The notes below the pieces were generated by a model. That model was not told the origin of the DNA, did not search any database, and worked only from the letters and a program-made list of their open reading frames with translations. A stretch of 64,000 nt of DNA, from NCBI GenBank assembly GCA_017795005.1, contig CP051242.1:3588119-3652118 (forward strand). Direction: 5' to 3'. Position numbers and translations under genes: made by a program. The stretch is from Balneolaceae bacterium. GTDB taxonomy: Bacteria > Bacteroidota > Rhodothermia > Balneolales > Balneolaceae. This document shows, one piece after another, positions 54,260 to 63,895 of the stretch; the stretch's first letter is position 1, and each line of letters starts with the position of its first letter.

Positions 54260-55174
54260 GTCTTACTTATTTCCTGCCAGAGATTACCCGATCCGGCATT
54301 TGAAACTATTCCTGAAAACAGTTCTGCGGAAGCTATATCATTATTAGGTGATTCTCTTTATGCCCCGGTACTTGAGGATAGTATCAGGGCGGTTTTCATC
54401 CAAAACCTGGTAGAAGCCCGAGAAGACTATAAATCTGACTCAACAGATATTGGCAAGATTATTTGGTACGGTCGAAGACTGGCTTATCTGGGTGAGTATC
54501 AAGAAGCCGTTGAGGTGTTCAGTAATGGAATTAAACTTCATGAAAATGAACCCAGACTTTACCGTCATCGTGGTCACCGATATATATCGTTGCGCGCCTT
54601 CGATCACGCCATACAGGATTTTGAAAAAGCAGGTGAACTCATTAAAGGAACCAAAGATATTGTAGAGCCGGATGGACTGCCGAATGCTCTTAATATGCCC
54701 CGAAGTTCTTTACATACCAATATCTGGTATCATTTAGGATTGGCATACTATCTAAAAGGTGATTTTGAGAGTGCTGCTAAAGCGTATCAAAAATGTATCA
54801 TGGCAAGCACGAATGATGACATGCTGGTTGCAGCCGTTTATTGGTACTATATGTCTTTAAAACGAAGTGGTCAGGACGAACTTGCCGGAAAAATCATTGA
54901 ACCTATTCACAGAGAAATGGATATCATTGAGAACGACAGCTACCTCAAACTTCTGCTTGTGTTTAAAGCTGAATTCGATTCTGATCTGCTTTTGGATGAA
55001 AATTCGGATGCGCTATCCAATGCTACTATTGGTTACGGAATTGGAAACTGGCATTTCTTAAATGGTAGAAAAGAACGAGCTACTGAAATCTGGAAGCGAG
55101 TATATGAAGGTAGCAGCTGGGCTTCCTTTGGATATATAGCCAGTGAAGCAGAGTTAGCCAGCAATCATGAGTAG
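54236..55174 (+). CDS. TPR lipoprotein
   Basis: 312 aa. Lipoprotein signal MRFLAFSFVLLISC, then TPR-like helices (YLGEYQEAVEVFSNGIKLHE; AFDHAIQDFEKAGELIKGTK; YLKGDFESAAKAYQKCIMAS). Probably a scaffold in the envelope. Its start codon lies in the loop of the upstream terminator-like hairpin. Its stop overlaps the start of the asparagine-synthase-like gene by eight bases, so the two proteins are translationally coupled, and a functional link is plausible though unknown. Confidence 0.82.
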   Translation: MRFLAFSFVLLISCQRLPDPAFETIPENSSAEAISLLGDSLYAPVLEDSIRAVFIQNLVEAREDYKSDSTDIGKIIWYGRRLAYLGEYQEAVEVFSNGIKLHENEPRLYRHRGHRYISLRAFDHAIQDFEKAGELIKGTKDIVEPDGLPNALNMPRSSLHTNIWYHLGLAYYLKGDFESAAKAYQKCIMASTNDDMLVAAVYWYYMSLKRSGQDELAGKIIEPIHREMDIIENDSYLKLLLVFKAEFDSDLLLDENSDALSNATIGYGIGNWHFLNGRKERATEIWKRVYEGSSWASFGYIASEAELASNHE

Positions 55175-56879
55175 TTTTATTGGTGTTACTGGGAAAAAAG
55201 CAGCCTTCCAAGAAAAAATAAAGAATCTGCTCCCTACGCCAGGCTTCTCGTTCGAACACCAGTCCCTTTTTATTTGTGCCGATGTTCATCCACAAACTAC
55301 TTTTTTTCATCAAAATTCTGATGAACAGTTCGGGTGGATTGTGTGTGGGATTGGAATAAGTTCAGGAGAGCAAAACCGGGTTTTACAACAGAAAGACTGG
55401 ACTTCAGCCTTTCAAAGTGGGATTGATGTTCAAACTGAGTTAAATGGCCACTTCGCTATTGCTAAATGGGATAGAAATCAGATTGAATTAACTACAGATC
55501 AAATTGGAATGAGAAATATCTTTATCCATCGGGGTAAAGACTTCACTTTGTTTTCTACACGGCTTGACTGGCTTATACATTTGATTCCAGATACTCCTAT
55601 TAACTGGCATACTTTCGGAAGCAATTGGTTGGCGATCAATCCTTTTTCCTCTGGTTGTATTATAAAAAGTATCGACAGACTGGCTCAGGGAGGTAAAGCG
55701 AGCATTACACCATCCGAATATTCTTTTAGCAACACCAGATGGCAACCTTCAGGTCATTCAGAGTTTAACTTTGAGGAAACCTTAACTAATATTACAAGTG
55801 CAGCACTTTCCACTTTTAATAAAACTTCGCTCGGGTTATCAGGTGGACTTGATTCAAGAGTTTTATTTGCCACTTTATTAGCGAATAAATCGGATATATG
55901 GGATTTATATACCTTCGATAATTCCGGTCACCCTGATACTGAAATTGCCAAAAAACTTATTGCCCCTTTTGGTAGAAATCATAAAGTGATACCTACTTCC
56001 ATCCCAGATCCTGATGAATTGATTTCTGACTTAAAAGAACTTTCTCTTCGTTCTCAATTCACCACTTCCATAGCTGAATTACCCGTGATAAGTGGATACA
56101 GATCATTAAGTCAGGAAGGTTTGTATACATTAGACGGGGCCTTTGGGGAAATAGGCCGAAGAAGATATTTAAGGGGTTTGGAGTTACGAGAAAAGAACAA
56201 TCTTGCTCAGTGGTCATCCCATCATTTACACCCTTATTTCAAATCAGCAAAAGCAGATATCTTTAGCCAAGATGTTCTCCAGCAAATGGAAACGGGCTTC
56301 TTCGAAGAATTTGATAGAGAAGTAAAAGCTATGCCATCTGTTGATGAATTTGGGATATCTAACTGGCTGGATTTATTTACCATTCGAACCAGAGCTCAGA
56401 ATCTTTATGGTTCAAAACAAGGTGTAATTGATGAAACGCTGTTTCACTTTATGCCCTTTCTACAACCATCAGTATTGAATGCTCTGTTGTTAACACCAGC
56501 TAAAGAAAGAAATAATGCAAAACTTTTCCGTTCAATTATTCAACAAAATGCCTCCCAGTTGACAAAGCTACCACTTGTTAAAGGTGATGAAAGTTACCCT
56601 TACTGGATGAAAGACATTTCTGCAATGGTTTGGATGAAAACTAAACAAAAACTAAGTGTTAACTTTAATGATGAAAGCCTTATTAACATGGTATTTTCAT
56701 TAGAGGAGTTTGTAAGGGATACATTTTCATCTCAGAATTTCCGTAAATATGAAGCTTATGACTTAACCAAAATAGATTCTTTGATTAATCAATTCTATGA
56801 TGAGGGAGACCTTTCTTTAACCACAAATTTAAGCTGGTTCATAAGTTTTGAAGTATTCAGGCAACAATTATTTAAATAA
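55167..56879 (+). CDS. Asparagine-synthase-like protein without glutaminase cysteine
   Basis: 570 aa of the AsnB superfamily. The N-terminal part (residues 1-190) resembles the glutaminase fold but begins MSSFIGV, without the Cys2 nucleophile needed to release ammonia from glutamine; the ELNGHFAIAKWD and TDQIGMRNIFIH strands remain. The synthetase domain has the PP-loop LGLSGGLDSRVLF near residue 225, so ATP-dependent adenylation is likely retained. It may use free ammonia or another amine, or make an internal amide as beta-lactam and lasso-peptide cyclases do; no precursor gene is visible. Not a normal asnB. Confidence 0.8.
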   Translation: MSSFIGVTGKKAAFQEKIKNLLPTPGFSFEHQSLFICADVHPQTTFFHQNSDEQFGWIVCGIGISSGEQNRVLQQKDWTSAFQSGIDVQTELNGHFAIAKWDRNQIELTTDQIGMRNIFIHRGKDFTLFSTRLDWLIHLIPDTPINWHTFGSNWLAINPFSSGCIIKSIDRLAQGGKASITPSEYSFSNTRWQPSGHSEFNFEETLTNITSAALSTFNKTSLGLSGGLDSRVLFATLLANKSDIWDLYTFDNSGHPDTEIAKKLIAPFGRNHKVIPTSIPDPDELISDLKELSLRSQFTTSIAELPVISGYRSLSQEGLYTLDGAFGEIGRRRYLRGLELREKNNLAQWSSHHLHPYFKSAKADIFSQDVLQQMETGFFEEFDREVKAMPSVDEFGISNWLDLFTIRTRAQNLYGSKQGVIDETLFHFMPFLQPSVLNALLLTPAKERNNAKLFRSIIQQNASQLTKLPLVKGDESYPYWMKDISAMVWMKTKQKLSVNFNDESLINMVFSLEEFVRDTFSSQNFRKYEAYDLTKIDSLINQFYDEGDLSLTTNLSWFISFEVFRQQLFK

Positions 56880-56922
56880 ATACCTAAGTTTATATTTTTA
56901 TATTAGTAAAGGCTCAAAATTT

Positions 56923-57399
56923 ATGCAATTACTATTTCCTGTATTTAGTTTTTTCCTACTTATTTCTTGTTCGGGTTCTAAAGAAAGTACCAATCAAAAA
57001 AACTGGACATTCGAAGAAGCCAATGCATTATATGTTTTCACAAAATCCACCGCCCCTGGTACTTTTAAAGATGCCAAATACTTAGATATTAATGAGGTTT
57101 GCAATACAGACAGCAGTACGTATGCTGTACTTGAAAACGGTTCACGAGAACTACTTAGAAAAATTGGATACCCTCCTGAATTGCGAAGAAATGGAGTAGA
57201 AGGCAGAGTTAGAGTTGAGTTTACTGTTTTTGAAAATGGAAGGGCTGGAGAATTTAAAAAGATATTGTCGCCTTCTTACGAATTAACAAGAGCTGTGACG
57301 AATGCTATCAAAGACTCCAAATTTGTACCGGCATTTTGTAATAGAAAAAAAGTGGATTCAAGTTATCAATTCGAATTTACTTTTAAATTGGCCTATTGA
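56923..57399 (+). CDS. Lipoprotein with TonB C-terminal-like domain
   Basis: I start at ATG 56923, which gives a lipoprotein signal (MQLLFPVFSFFLLISC); an earlier frame overlaps the previous gene. The C-terminal half matches the TonB_C fold (GYPPELRRNGVEGRVRVEFT, a variable loop, FVPAFCNRKKVDSSYQFEF). Classic TonB has an inner-membrane anchor and a Pro-rich spacer; both are absent, so it is unlikely to energise receptors in the normal way. 158 aa. Confidence 0.8.
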   Translation: MQLLFPVFSFFLLISCSGSKESTNQKNWTFEEANALYVFTKSTAPGTFKDAKYLDINEVCNTDSSTYAVLENGSRELLRKIGYPPELRRNGVEGRVRVEFTVFENGRAGEFKKILSPSYELTRAVTNAIKDSKFVPAFCNRKKVDSSYQFEFTFKLAY

Positions 57400-57433
57400 T
57401 GTAACAGACTGGGATGTTTCCTGGGTTTAGATA

Positions 57434-57661
57434 TTAATCCAAAACTTCTTCTTTCTTCTCCGGAAAAAAGTAAAAATCCAGTAGCAAAGAGATATGGACA
57501 TAAATCATAATTAGAAAATCGGAGGATGTCAGTTTTCCAGAAATTCCTCCATCGCCGATCCAATATTTAATTACTCTTATCAGGATATAGAAAGCAGCAA
57601 GAGCGGTTACTATCGCCCATACTTTATACCATAATGGTCGGTGTTTAATTTTATTCAGCAT
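57434..57661 (-). CDS. Small two-helix membrane protein
   Basis: 75 aa with two hydrophobic segments (residues 11-30, VWAIVTALAAFYILIRVI; 47-66, FLIMIYVHISLLLDFYFF) and charged ends. No family recognised. Four bases separate it from the upstream 97-aa gene on the same strand. Confidence 0.6.
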   Translation of the reverse strand: MLNKIKHRPLWYKVWAIVTALAAFYILIRVIKYWIGDGGISGKLTSSDFLIMIYVHISLLLDFYFFPEKKEEVLD

Positions 57662-57665
57662 GTCT

Positions 57666-57959
57666 CTATTGCTTAATTATTCTCTGTGGGCTTCCCTTCA
57701 ACCTAATCAGCTCTCCTTTTGCTTCCATATCCAGTTTTACGGTAGTTGTGTACCACATTAAAGATCCCAGTTTCTCTAGTTCTTCTTCCGAAAGTGCCCC
57801 TTCAATCCATTTAGGAAGTTCTTTAAATAGCATACCTGGTTCTTTCGTTGGTGTTACTATCATAATAGCGTCTCTTACCAATTCATATTTCCAACGATCA
57901 ATTCTCGTTGGCTTTTTTCCGGGTGTTGGAGTCTCACATACAATTTTATCTTCAAACAT
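57666..57959 (-). CDS. Unknown small protein (DUF6958-like)
   Basis: 97 aa from the ATG at 57959; a longer frame with another ATG at 58010 adds 17 residues. Pattern TPGKKPTRIDRWKYELVRDAI, FKELPKWIEGALSEEELEKL and GSLMWYTTTVKLDMEAKGEL resembles a small family I recall as DUF6958, with a winged-helix-like distribution of helices; this is a memory-based guess. No export signal. Likely co-transcribed with the following two-helix membrane gene. Confidence 0.6.
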   Translation of the reverse strand: MFEDKIVCETPTPGKKPTRIDRWKYELVRDAIMIVTPTKEPGMLFKELPKWIEGALSEEELEKLGSLMWYTTTVKLDMEAKGELIRLKGSPQRIIKQ

Positions 57960-58032
57960 AGTTTTTTTATCAAGATTAAAATTCCATTTACTCACGTTCT
58001 TACACTTCAAATGTTTCTATGATAACTTATTG

Positions 58033-58797
58033 TCAAGGTCGGTATGGATTTACCCGTGACAAACCCTGAACCATTAATCTTGCTAATTGCCGGGCTGCAA
58101 GACCATTTGCTAAATCAGCCTGATAATATTTGGTATCAAACCATAGTAGTTTCCCATTATCCCTATCAAAAGCGTACAGTTTTCCAATCAGATAAGAAGT
58201 TTGATAGGAATATGCTGTTCCTAACGTTAGTAATCCGGTTAAAAGCCCCTGACCAAGCTGTTTACCAACGGTAGTATTCACTCCTTCGATTAAAACTACA
58301 AATACAACTCTTTCCGGCTGGTAAGTTTCCGGGACTTCTTTCTCCCATGCGATAGTATCTACGGCAGTTAACAGAAGCTCCTCTTTTAATAAAACATCTT
58401 CCAATAAAGCCTGATTCAGATAAAAAGGAGAAGGGACAACAATCCCGGAATCAACAAGTTCTCCATCTTCATTGAATGAATCGATTAAAAGAGCTGACGA
58501 ACCTTCAGGTAAATAAACCCCAGAGCTTAAAAGTTTAGTAGTATCAACTTCAATTTTATGTTCTTTAATTTCGTCTACAAACTCTTTATGAAACTCTTCA
58601 GCCACCAGAATTTGCCGGTCATAATCCAATGGGTTGGAAGAACGGTTTTCAACTACTAACACATCTACCGCAAGTATCGAGTGACTAAATTGTTTAGATT
58701 GATCACGAAATTTAGGGTATTCTTTATGCGGATTATACCTGGGAGTACAATTACACAAATAAAACAAAGAAACGGTTATTAAAACGAGCTTCTTCAA
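58033..58797 (-). CDS. Unknown envelope lipoprotein
   Basis: 254 aa with a lipoprotein signal (VLITVSLFYLCNC, Cys at 17). The rest is mixed alpha/beta with no recognised motif; VVFVVLIEGVNTTVGKQLGQ and LWFDTKYYQADLANGLAARQ near the end recall lipoproteins that detect or transport small molecules, but I cannot name a family. The start is TTG. It follows the M14 peptidase on the same strand by 12 bases and is probably co-expressed. Confidence 0.7.
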   Translation of the reverse strand: MKKLVLITVSLFYLCNCTPRYNPHKEYPKFRDQSKQFSHSILAVDVLVVENRSSNPLDYDRQILVAEEFHKEFVDEIKEHKIEVDTTKLLSSGVYLPEGSSALLIDSFNEDGELVDSGIVVPSPFYLNQALLEDVLLKEELLLTAVDTIAWEKEVPETYQPERVVFVVLIEGVNTTVGKQLGQGLLTGLLTLGTAYSYQTSYLIGKLYAFDRDNGKLLWFDTKYYQADLANGLAARQLARLMVQGLSRVNPYRP

Positions 58798-58809
58798 TTA
58801 TATTTAAGA

Positions 58810-61311
58810 TTAATTCCCAACTATAAAAACCGCATTCCCAACAAGTAGTTTTCCATTATGCCAGAAGCCTCTGAAAAATGGGTTGTCAATCATATAGACA
58901 ACCGTTCCAGCTCCCATATTCTGTACACCGTAGGATAATGAGCCTTCCAGGTTTTTCTGAGCATTGTTACCTACAAAACCACTTCTTGGAGTTCCATCTT
59001 TTGCAACGCCAACATTCCAACCGTTTTCTAAATACTCATACGCAGTAGATCCGAGTTTAAGTGACATGTATGTTTCATCATACCCGAAAGCTAATGGATG
59101 AGAGTTATCCATAGTAAGTTCATAAATTGCCCCGGCATTGAAATTAGAAACAAATGACCGTTCTGAATCTGAATACTTTCTTAATCGTGAATCCATGTCA
59201 TCATCGTAATCATTTCCGGAAGATTTGGTTGAAAGATTAAATCCATCTTTACCGGATAGAAAACGATTCGCACCTTCTACGGCAATAAGGGTTCCTCCAC
59301 CTCTCACCCAACTTCTTAGTTCATCCATTCCTGATTCTCCTAAAGCACTGTTATACGATCCTGATGGCATAATCATTACATCGTAATCACTCCAGTCAAT
59401 TCTGCCAATATCATCCAGATTGATGAGGGTAGCGGGATAGTGAATTTGCTGATCAAAATAATGCCAGATATGCCCTACCATATTACTGCTTGTACCTTCT
59501 CCGGCAATTAGTCCAACTCTTGGTGCAGTAACCAATCGTATTGAAGACGACCCAAAATCTCTTCCCGAAGTAACAAACCCGGTCGAAACAGGAATCAGAT
59601 TTCTGTTTAACAGATCGGCAGCATCTTTAACAATAGTATCAAAATCTTCTCCAAGAGGTTCGTTTCCATTTCTAGTTATTACCAAAGTACCTGCCGGATA
59701 TTGTTCGCCACCCATTTCAAACGGAACTTCCGAATATCTGGCTTTTACACCTTCCTTGAGTATGTGAGCTAAAAACTTCACATCATCCAAAGAATTCCAC
59801 TTAGCCAGATAGGCATAGGGTTTATCAATATTTGGAGAGAGCATAGGCTCTGTTTCTAAAGTAATTCCTGTAGTAGCAATCTGCCCTTTTAAGGCATATC
59901 CATCCACCCCGAAAGAATAATGTGCTTCCCAAGCAGTAATATCATAGGTCAAAGAATCTTCCAATTCGGGTTTAGGCTCAAATAATACACGTACTAATGT
60001 ACCTTGAGGCTGATATGTACTTATTACATAATCTCCCTGCTCAATCGAAACACGCTCTGTTCTTCCATTTTCAAAATTGTAAGCCGAGGTAGTACTGCTA
60101 GTTTCGGCAGCTCGAACCTGAATTTTCTGATCCAATAAATAGCGCATTAACCTGGATACATTATCAGGATTACTACTTTTCTTAACCACAAACGTTTTGT
60201 ATTCACCAGAGCCATTTTCTCGTGTATTTGAAAAATACATACTGAATTCGTCCACAACTCTTTCCGCATTTTGAGAAGTAATTTCTACAGTAGAAAGCCC
60301 CGTTGTTCCATGGTGAATCAACCGATCTCTTAACGTGAGTGTATCTCCCTGATTTGTGATAATTCCTAATCCGGCTCTGCTGTGACCGGCTTGCTCATAG
60401 GTCATCCCAATCGCTCCATTAAATGTAGGCCAGGTATCCCCATAGCTTGGGTAGAATAAATCAAAAACTTCTCTAGTAAAGTATAGCCAGCCTTCAGCGT
60501 CAAAATATTTAGTATGGTTCATACCAATCATCGTCTGGTATTCACTTTGCCAATCGGTAATTGCGGTATGAAACGGACGCGCTGCTGGCGCAAAATAATA
60601 CGGTGAATTGTAACCCTGCTCGTGGAAATCGACGTGAACATGTGGCATCCATTTTAAATATGCCTGGATTCTTTGCTGACTTTCAACCTGTGTTTGCCAC
60701 GCCCAGTCGCGGTTCAAATCAAAATAATAATGATTTGTTCTACCACCCGGCCAAGGTTCATTATGCTCCCGTGCCTCCGGATGTGCATCAAATTGAGTAC
60801 CAGTTACAGATTTATTCCAATAAACGTACCGATCACGACCATCCGGATTAACCATTGGGTCTATTATTACAACTACATCATTAAGCCATGCCGACTTATT
60901 TGTTATCAGTTCATAAATGGTATACATCGCCGCTTCACTAGCTGATGTTTCATTTCCATGCACATTATAGCTGAGCCAAACAATCGCTTTAGTATTTTCT
61001 GTGGGTTCTCCATCTTCAAAACCCACAAACTTCAGATTGTTCGTACGAATTTCTTCCAGGTTCGATTGATTTTCTTCCGTGGTAACTACAATATGAGTAA
61101 GTTCTCTTCCTTCGTAGGTTTTGCCATAATCCTGAATAATTACCATGTCAGAGTTTTCTGCAACATGGTGAAAGTAGTTGTATACTTTATAGTGAGGAGT
61201 CCATTGATCTCCTAATTCATAGCCTAGGTATTCTGCCGGGGATTGTACCTGGGCGTTAACAGTCAATGCAGTAATTGCTGTAATAATCAGCAGGGTTGAA
61301 AGTCGCTTCAT
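58810..61311 (-). CDS. M14-family zinc carboxypeptidase, exported
   Basis: 833 aa with a signal peptide ending VNAQ. The peptidase domain (residues 25-340) has the zinc motif YNVHGNETSASEAA (H and E), the second His in HVDFHEQGYNSPY, and the catalytic Glu in GMTYEQAGHS. The large C-terminal part includes a glutamine-amidotransferase/DUF4350-like fold (DYDVMIMPSGSYN, LRSWVRGGGTLIAVEG). Probably digests peptides in the envelope or outside. Divergent from polX. Confidence 0.92.
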   Translation of the reverse strand: MKRLSTLLIITAITALTVNAQVQSPAEYLGYELGDQWTPHYKVYNYFHHVAENSDMVIIQDYGKTYEGRELTHIVVTTEENQSNLEEIRTNNLKFVGFEDGEPTENTKAIVWLSYNVHGNETSASEAAMYTIYELITNKSAWLNDVVVIIDPMVNPDGRDRYVYWNKSVTGTQFDAHPEAREHNEPWPGGRTNHYYFDLNRDWAWQTQVESQQRIQAYLKWMPHVHVDFHEQGYNSPYYFAPAARPFHTAITDWQSEYQTMIGMNHTKYFDAEGWLYFTREVFDLFYPSYGDTWPTFNGAIGMTYEQAGHSRAGLGIITNQGDTLTLRDRLIHHGTTGLSTVEITSQNAERVVDEFSMYFSNTRENGSGEYKTFVVKKSSNPDNVSRLMRYLLDQKIQVRAAETSSTTSAYNFENGRTERVSIEQGDYVISTYQPQGTLVRVLFEPKPELEDSLTYDITAWEAHYSFGVDGYALKGQIATTGITLETEPMLSPNIDKPYAYLAKWNSLDDVKFLAHILKEGVKARYSEVPFEMGGEQYPAGTLVITRNGNEPLGEDFDTIVKDAADLLNRNLIPVSTGFVTSGRDFGSSSIRLVTAPRVGLIAGEGTSSNMVGHIWHYFDQQIHYPATLINLDDIGRIDWSDYDVMIMPSGSYNSALGESGMDELRSWVRGGGTLIAVEGANRFLSGKDGFNLSTKSSGNDYDDDMDSRLRKYSDSERSFVSNFNAGAIYELTMDNSHPLAFGYDETYMSLKLGSTAYEYLENGWNVGVAKDGTPRSGFVGNNAQKNLEGSLSYGVQNMGAGTVVYMIDNPFFRGFWHNGKLLVGNAVFIVGN

Positions 61312-61469
61312 GAAATGAAAAATTCGGATTTTAAATTGACCTCAATTGTACTGCATCCTGAGGGAATGAACAACTTCTTTAAGTAAGTTTTACCAAAATT
61401 CTGACTTTAGCTTGAGAGCCAGTTACTGTGTGATTATACTTAAACAAATTGTAAATCAGATTGAAAAGT

Positions 61470-63227
61470 ATGCCCACCAATCAGGATGTAGCCGAACAAC
61501 TTAATCTTGTATTCCAGCTAATGCAGCTTGCCGGTGAAAATCGGTTTAAAGCCATCGCTTTTGATAAAGCTTCACAAACCATCAAAGGCTTAAGCGACGA
61601 CATAAACGATTATATCGAAAACAAAAACCTGACTGATATAAAAGGGATTGGCAAATCTATTGCTGAAGACATTTATGCTTATGCAGAAACAGGAAAAATG
61701 CCGGTTTTGGAAGCATTCAAAGAAAAAGTGCCTTTAGGACTAATTAAATGGCTGGACATATCAGGACTTGGCCCGAAGAATATCCTTAAAATTCATGAGG
61801 AATTCGGGATTACCGAAATTGATGAATTAAAAGGATTAATCGAGAGCGGAGAATTAGCTAAACTACCCGGACTTGGAGGGAAATCTGCTGAGAAAATTGC
61901 AAAATCCATTGAGTGGATGGAAAAGTTCGACGAACGCTGCAGGTTGGATGAAGCAACTAAAATTGCCGAATCGATTTATGAGAGTTTGAAGGATCTGGAT
62001 GGGGTTCAAAAAATTGAAGTGGCCGGCTCACTACGCCGTGCTAAAGAAACAATTGGCGATATTGATATCCTGATTGCTGCTGAAGAACAATACATCTCAC
62101 ATTTATTTGATGTATTTACATCTCATGAAAGAGTTACAGAAATATTAGGAAGAGGTGACACCAAAAGTTCTGTACGAACTAAAGAAGGCCGGCAGGTAGA
62201 TCTTAGAATTGTAAAGCCTGAAAATTTTGCTGCTGCTCTCATGTATTTTACGGGAAGTAAAGAGCATAATGTAGTTATGCGCTCCAGAGCCCGTGAACGA
62301 AAAATGAGTCTAAATGAATATGGCTTGTATGATCTTTTTGAAAATGGTGAAACGAATTGGGATGCTCCTCACCCTTTTCAGACTGAATCTGATATATACA
62401 AACTCCTGGGTTTAAATTGGGTTCCACCGGAACTAAGAGAAGATCGTGGGGAGTTTGATATCTATGAAGATCAGGAAAAATTATCGCTGGTTACCGGTGC
62501 TGATATCCGAGGCGTAATTCACGCTCATAGTACCTGGAGTGATGGTAAATTTTCGATCAAAGAAATGGCAGAAGCCTGTATTGAGCGGGGATATGAATAC
62601 CTGGGAATTACCGATCATTCTAAAACAGCCGCCTATGCCGGTGGTCTTTCTGAGGACGAAGCCAAACAACAATGGGAAGAAATTGATCAACTGAATGAAG
62701 AGTTTAAGGGCGCCGGAAAGAACTTCATTATCATGAAAGGCATTGAGTCAGATATCCTTGCTGATGGAAGCCTGGATTATTCGGATGATATTCTGGAAGG
62801 CTTCGACTTTATAATTGCCAGTGTGCATCAGACATTGGATATGCCCAGAGATAAAATGATGGAGCGATTTCGAAATGCTATTAAAAATCCATTCACCCGA
62901 ATGATAGGTCATCCTACCGGACGATTACTTCTAAAAAGGAATGGAAGCGACATCGACCTGAATGAACTCGTTGCTTTAGCTGCTGAACATAACACCTCTA
63001 TTGAAATTAATGCCAATCCGCTTCGCCTTGATTTGGACTGGAGTTTTGGAAATAAAGCTAAAGAAGTACACCTTATGACTTCCATTAATCCGGATGCTCA
63101 CAGCATTGATGGCATCGACTTAATAAAGTATGGAGTTATGATCGCAAGAAAAGGGAAGTATGAAAAAGAGCGGGTTCTCAACACTAAAAGCGCTGAAGAA
63201 GTAATGGAGTTTTTTAGGGCACGATAA
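61470..63227 (+). CDS. polX: DNA polymerase X with PHP domain
   Basis: Family X repair polymerase fused to a PHP phosphoesterase/exonuclease. 585 aa from ATG 61470 (a TTG nine bases earlier is possible). Order: 8-kDa-like helical domain with two HhH motifs (IKGIGKSIAEDIYAYAE; LPGLGGKSAEKIAKSI), nucleotidyltransferase with acidic metal ligands in RRAKETIGDIDILIAA and RQVDLRIV, thumb, then PHP domain from residue 345 with HAHSTWSDGKFSIKEM, LGITDHSK and IGHPTGRLL. Acts in base-excision repair in bacteria. Confidence 0.95.
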   Translation: MPTNQDVAEQLNLVFQLMQLAGENRFKAIAFDKASQTIKGLSDDINDYIENKNLTDIKGIGKSIAEDIYAYAETGKMPVLEAFKEKVPLGLIKWLDISGLGPKNILKIHEEFGITEIDELKGLIESGELAKLPGLGGKSAEKIAKSIEWMEKFDERCRLDEATKIAESIYESLKDLDGVQKIEVAGSLRRAKETIGDIDILIAAEEQYISHLFDVFTSHERVTEILGRGDTKSSVRTKEGRQVDLRIVKPENFAAALMYFTGSKEHNVVMRSRARERKMSLNEYGLYDLFENGETNWDAPHPFQTESDIYKLLGLNWVPPELREDRGEFDIYEDQEKLSLVTGADIRGVIHAHSTWSDGKFSIKEMAEACIERGYEYLGITDHSKTAAYAGGLSEDEAKQQWEEIDQLNEEFKGAGKNFIIMKGIESDILADGSLDYSDDILEGFDFIIASVHQTLDMPRDKMMERFRNAIKNPFTRMIGHPTGRLLLKRNGSDIDLNELVALAAEHNTSIEINANPLRLDLDWSFGNKAKEVHLMTSINPDAHSIDGIDLIKYGVMIARKGKYEKERVLNTKSAEEVMEFFRAR

Positions 63228-63348
63228 ATTACATACTTAATGTTTAGCACCTGTAAAAATTAAATTATTCTATCCATATCCCCCGTTATGGGTGAATGAT
63301 TTTTATGATTAAGGCTATAAATTGCAAAGAAACTATATTTAAAAATAA

Positions 63349-63885
63349 ATGAAAAAAACTCTCTCTTTTCTTTTTCTTATCGTATTCGTCTCGCAATCAT
63401 CTATTTCACAAACTACTTATCCACTAGCATCCGATATTAACTCTCCCGAAGCTATTGTTAAAGCTGCTTACGAAGCTATTAAACGAGCGCCGGGTGAAAA
63501 ATATAATTGGGAAAGATTTAATTCACTATTTATTGATAAGGCAATCCTTACCCCAAATTCTGAACAAACCGGTGGACAGTTTCGAGTTATTTCTCCTAAA
63601 GAATTCATACAGTGGATAGACCAAGCATCTACCATAGGAGGGTCTAATGATAAAGGATTTTCAGAGGAAGAAATAAGTAGCAAAATAGAAATATATGGCG
63701 ATATAGCTCATGTATTCAGTACTTATCAAAAACGTTTTTGGAACGAAAGCCAAATTCTAGGAAGAGGGATCAATACATTTCAGTTGATTTACAGAAATAA
63801 TCGATGGTGGATTACAAGTATTGCCTGGGATGAAGAAACAGGAGCCGGACCAATTCCGGGACGATATCTTCCTAAGTCAAATTGA
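63349..63885 (+). CDS. Exported NTF2-like protein
   Basis: 178 aa with a signal peptide (MKKTLSFLFLIVFVSQSSISQ). The rest fits the cone-shaped NTF2/SnoaL fold: an N-terminal helix SPEAIVKAAYEAIK, ISPKEFIQWIDQ, and strands KIEIYGDIAHVFSTYQKRFW and INTFQLIYRNNRWWITSIAW. Such domains bind small hydrophobic molecules; no ligand can be inferred. It lies ten bases before the partial gene at the edge. Confidence 0.75.
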   Translation: MKKTLSFLFLIVFVSQSSISQTTYPLASDINSPEAIVKAAYEAIKRAPGEKYNWERFNSLFIDKAILTPNSEQTGGQFRVISPKEFIQWIDQASTIGGSNDKGFSEEEISSKIEIYGDIAHVFSTYQKRFWNESQILGRGINTFQLIYRNNRWWITSIAWDEETGAGPIPGRYLPKSN

Positions 63886-63895
63886 GGTACCCGCG

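Noticed and set aside
55167-56879. Lasso-peptide or other RiPP cluster
   Set aside because: No precursor peptide, PqqD-like recognition element or leader peptidase is found beside the AsnB-like gene.
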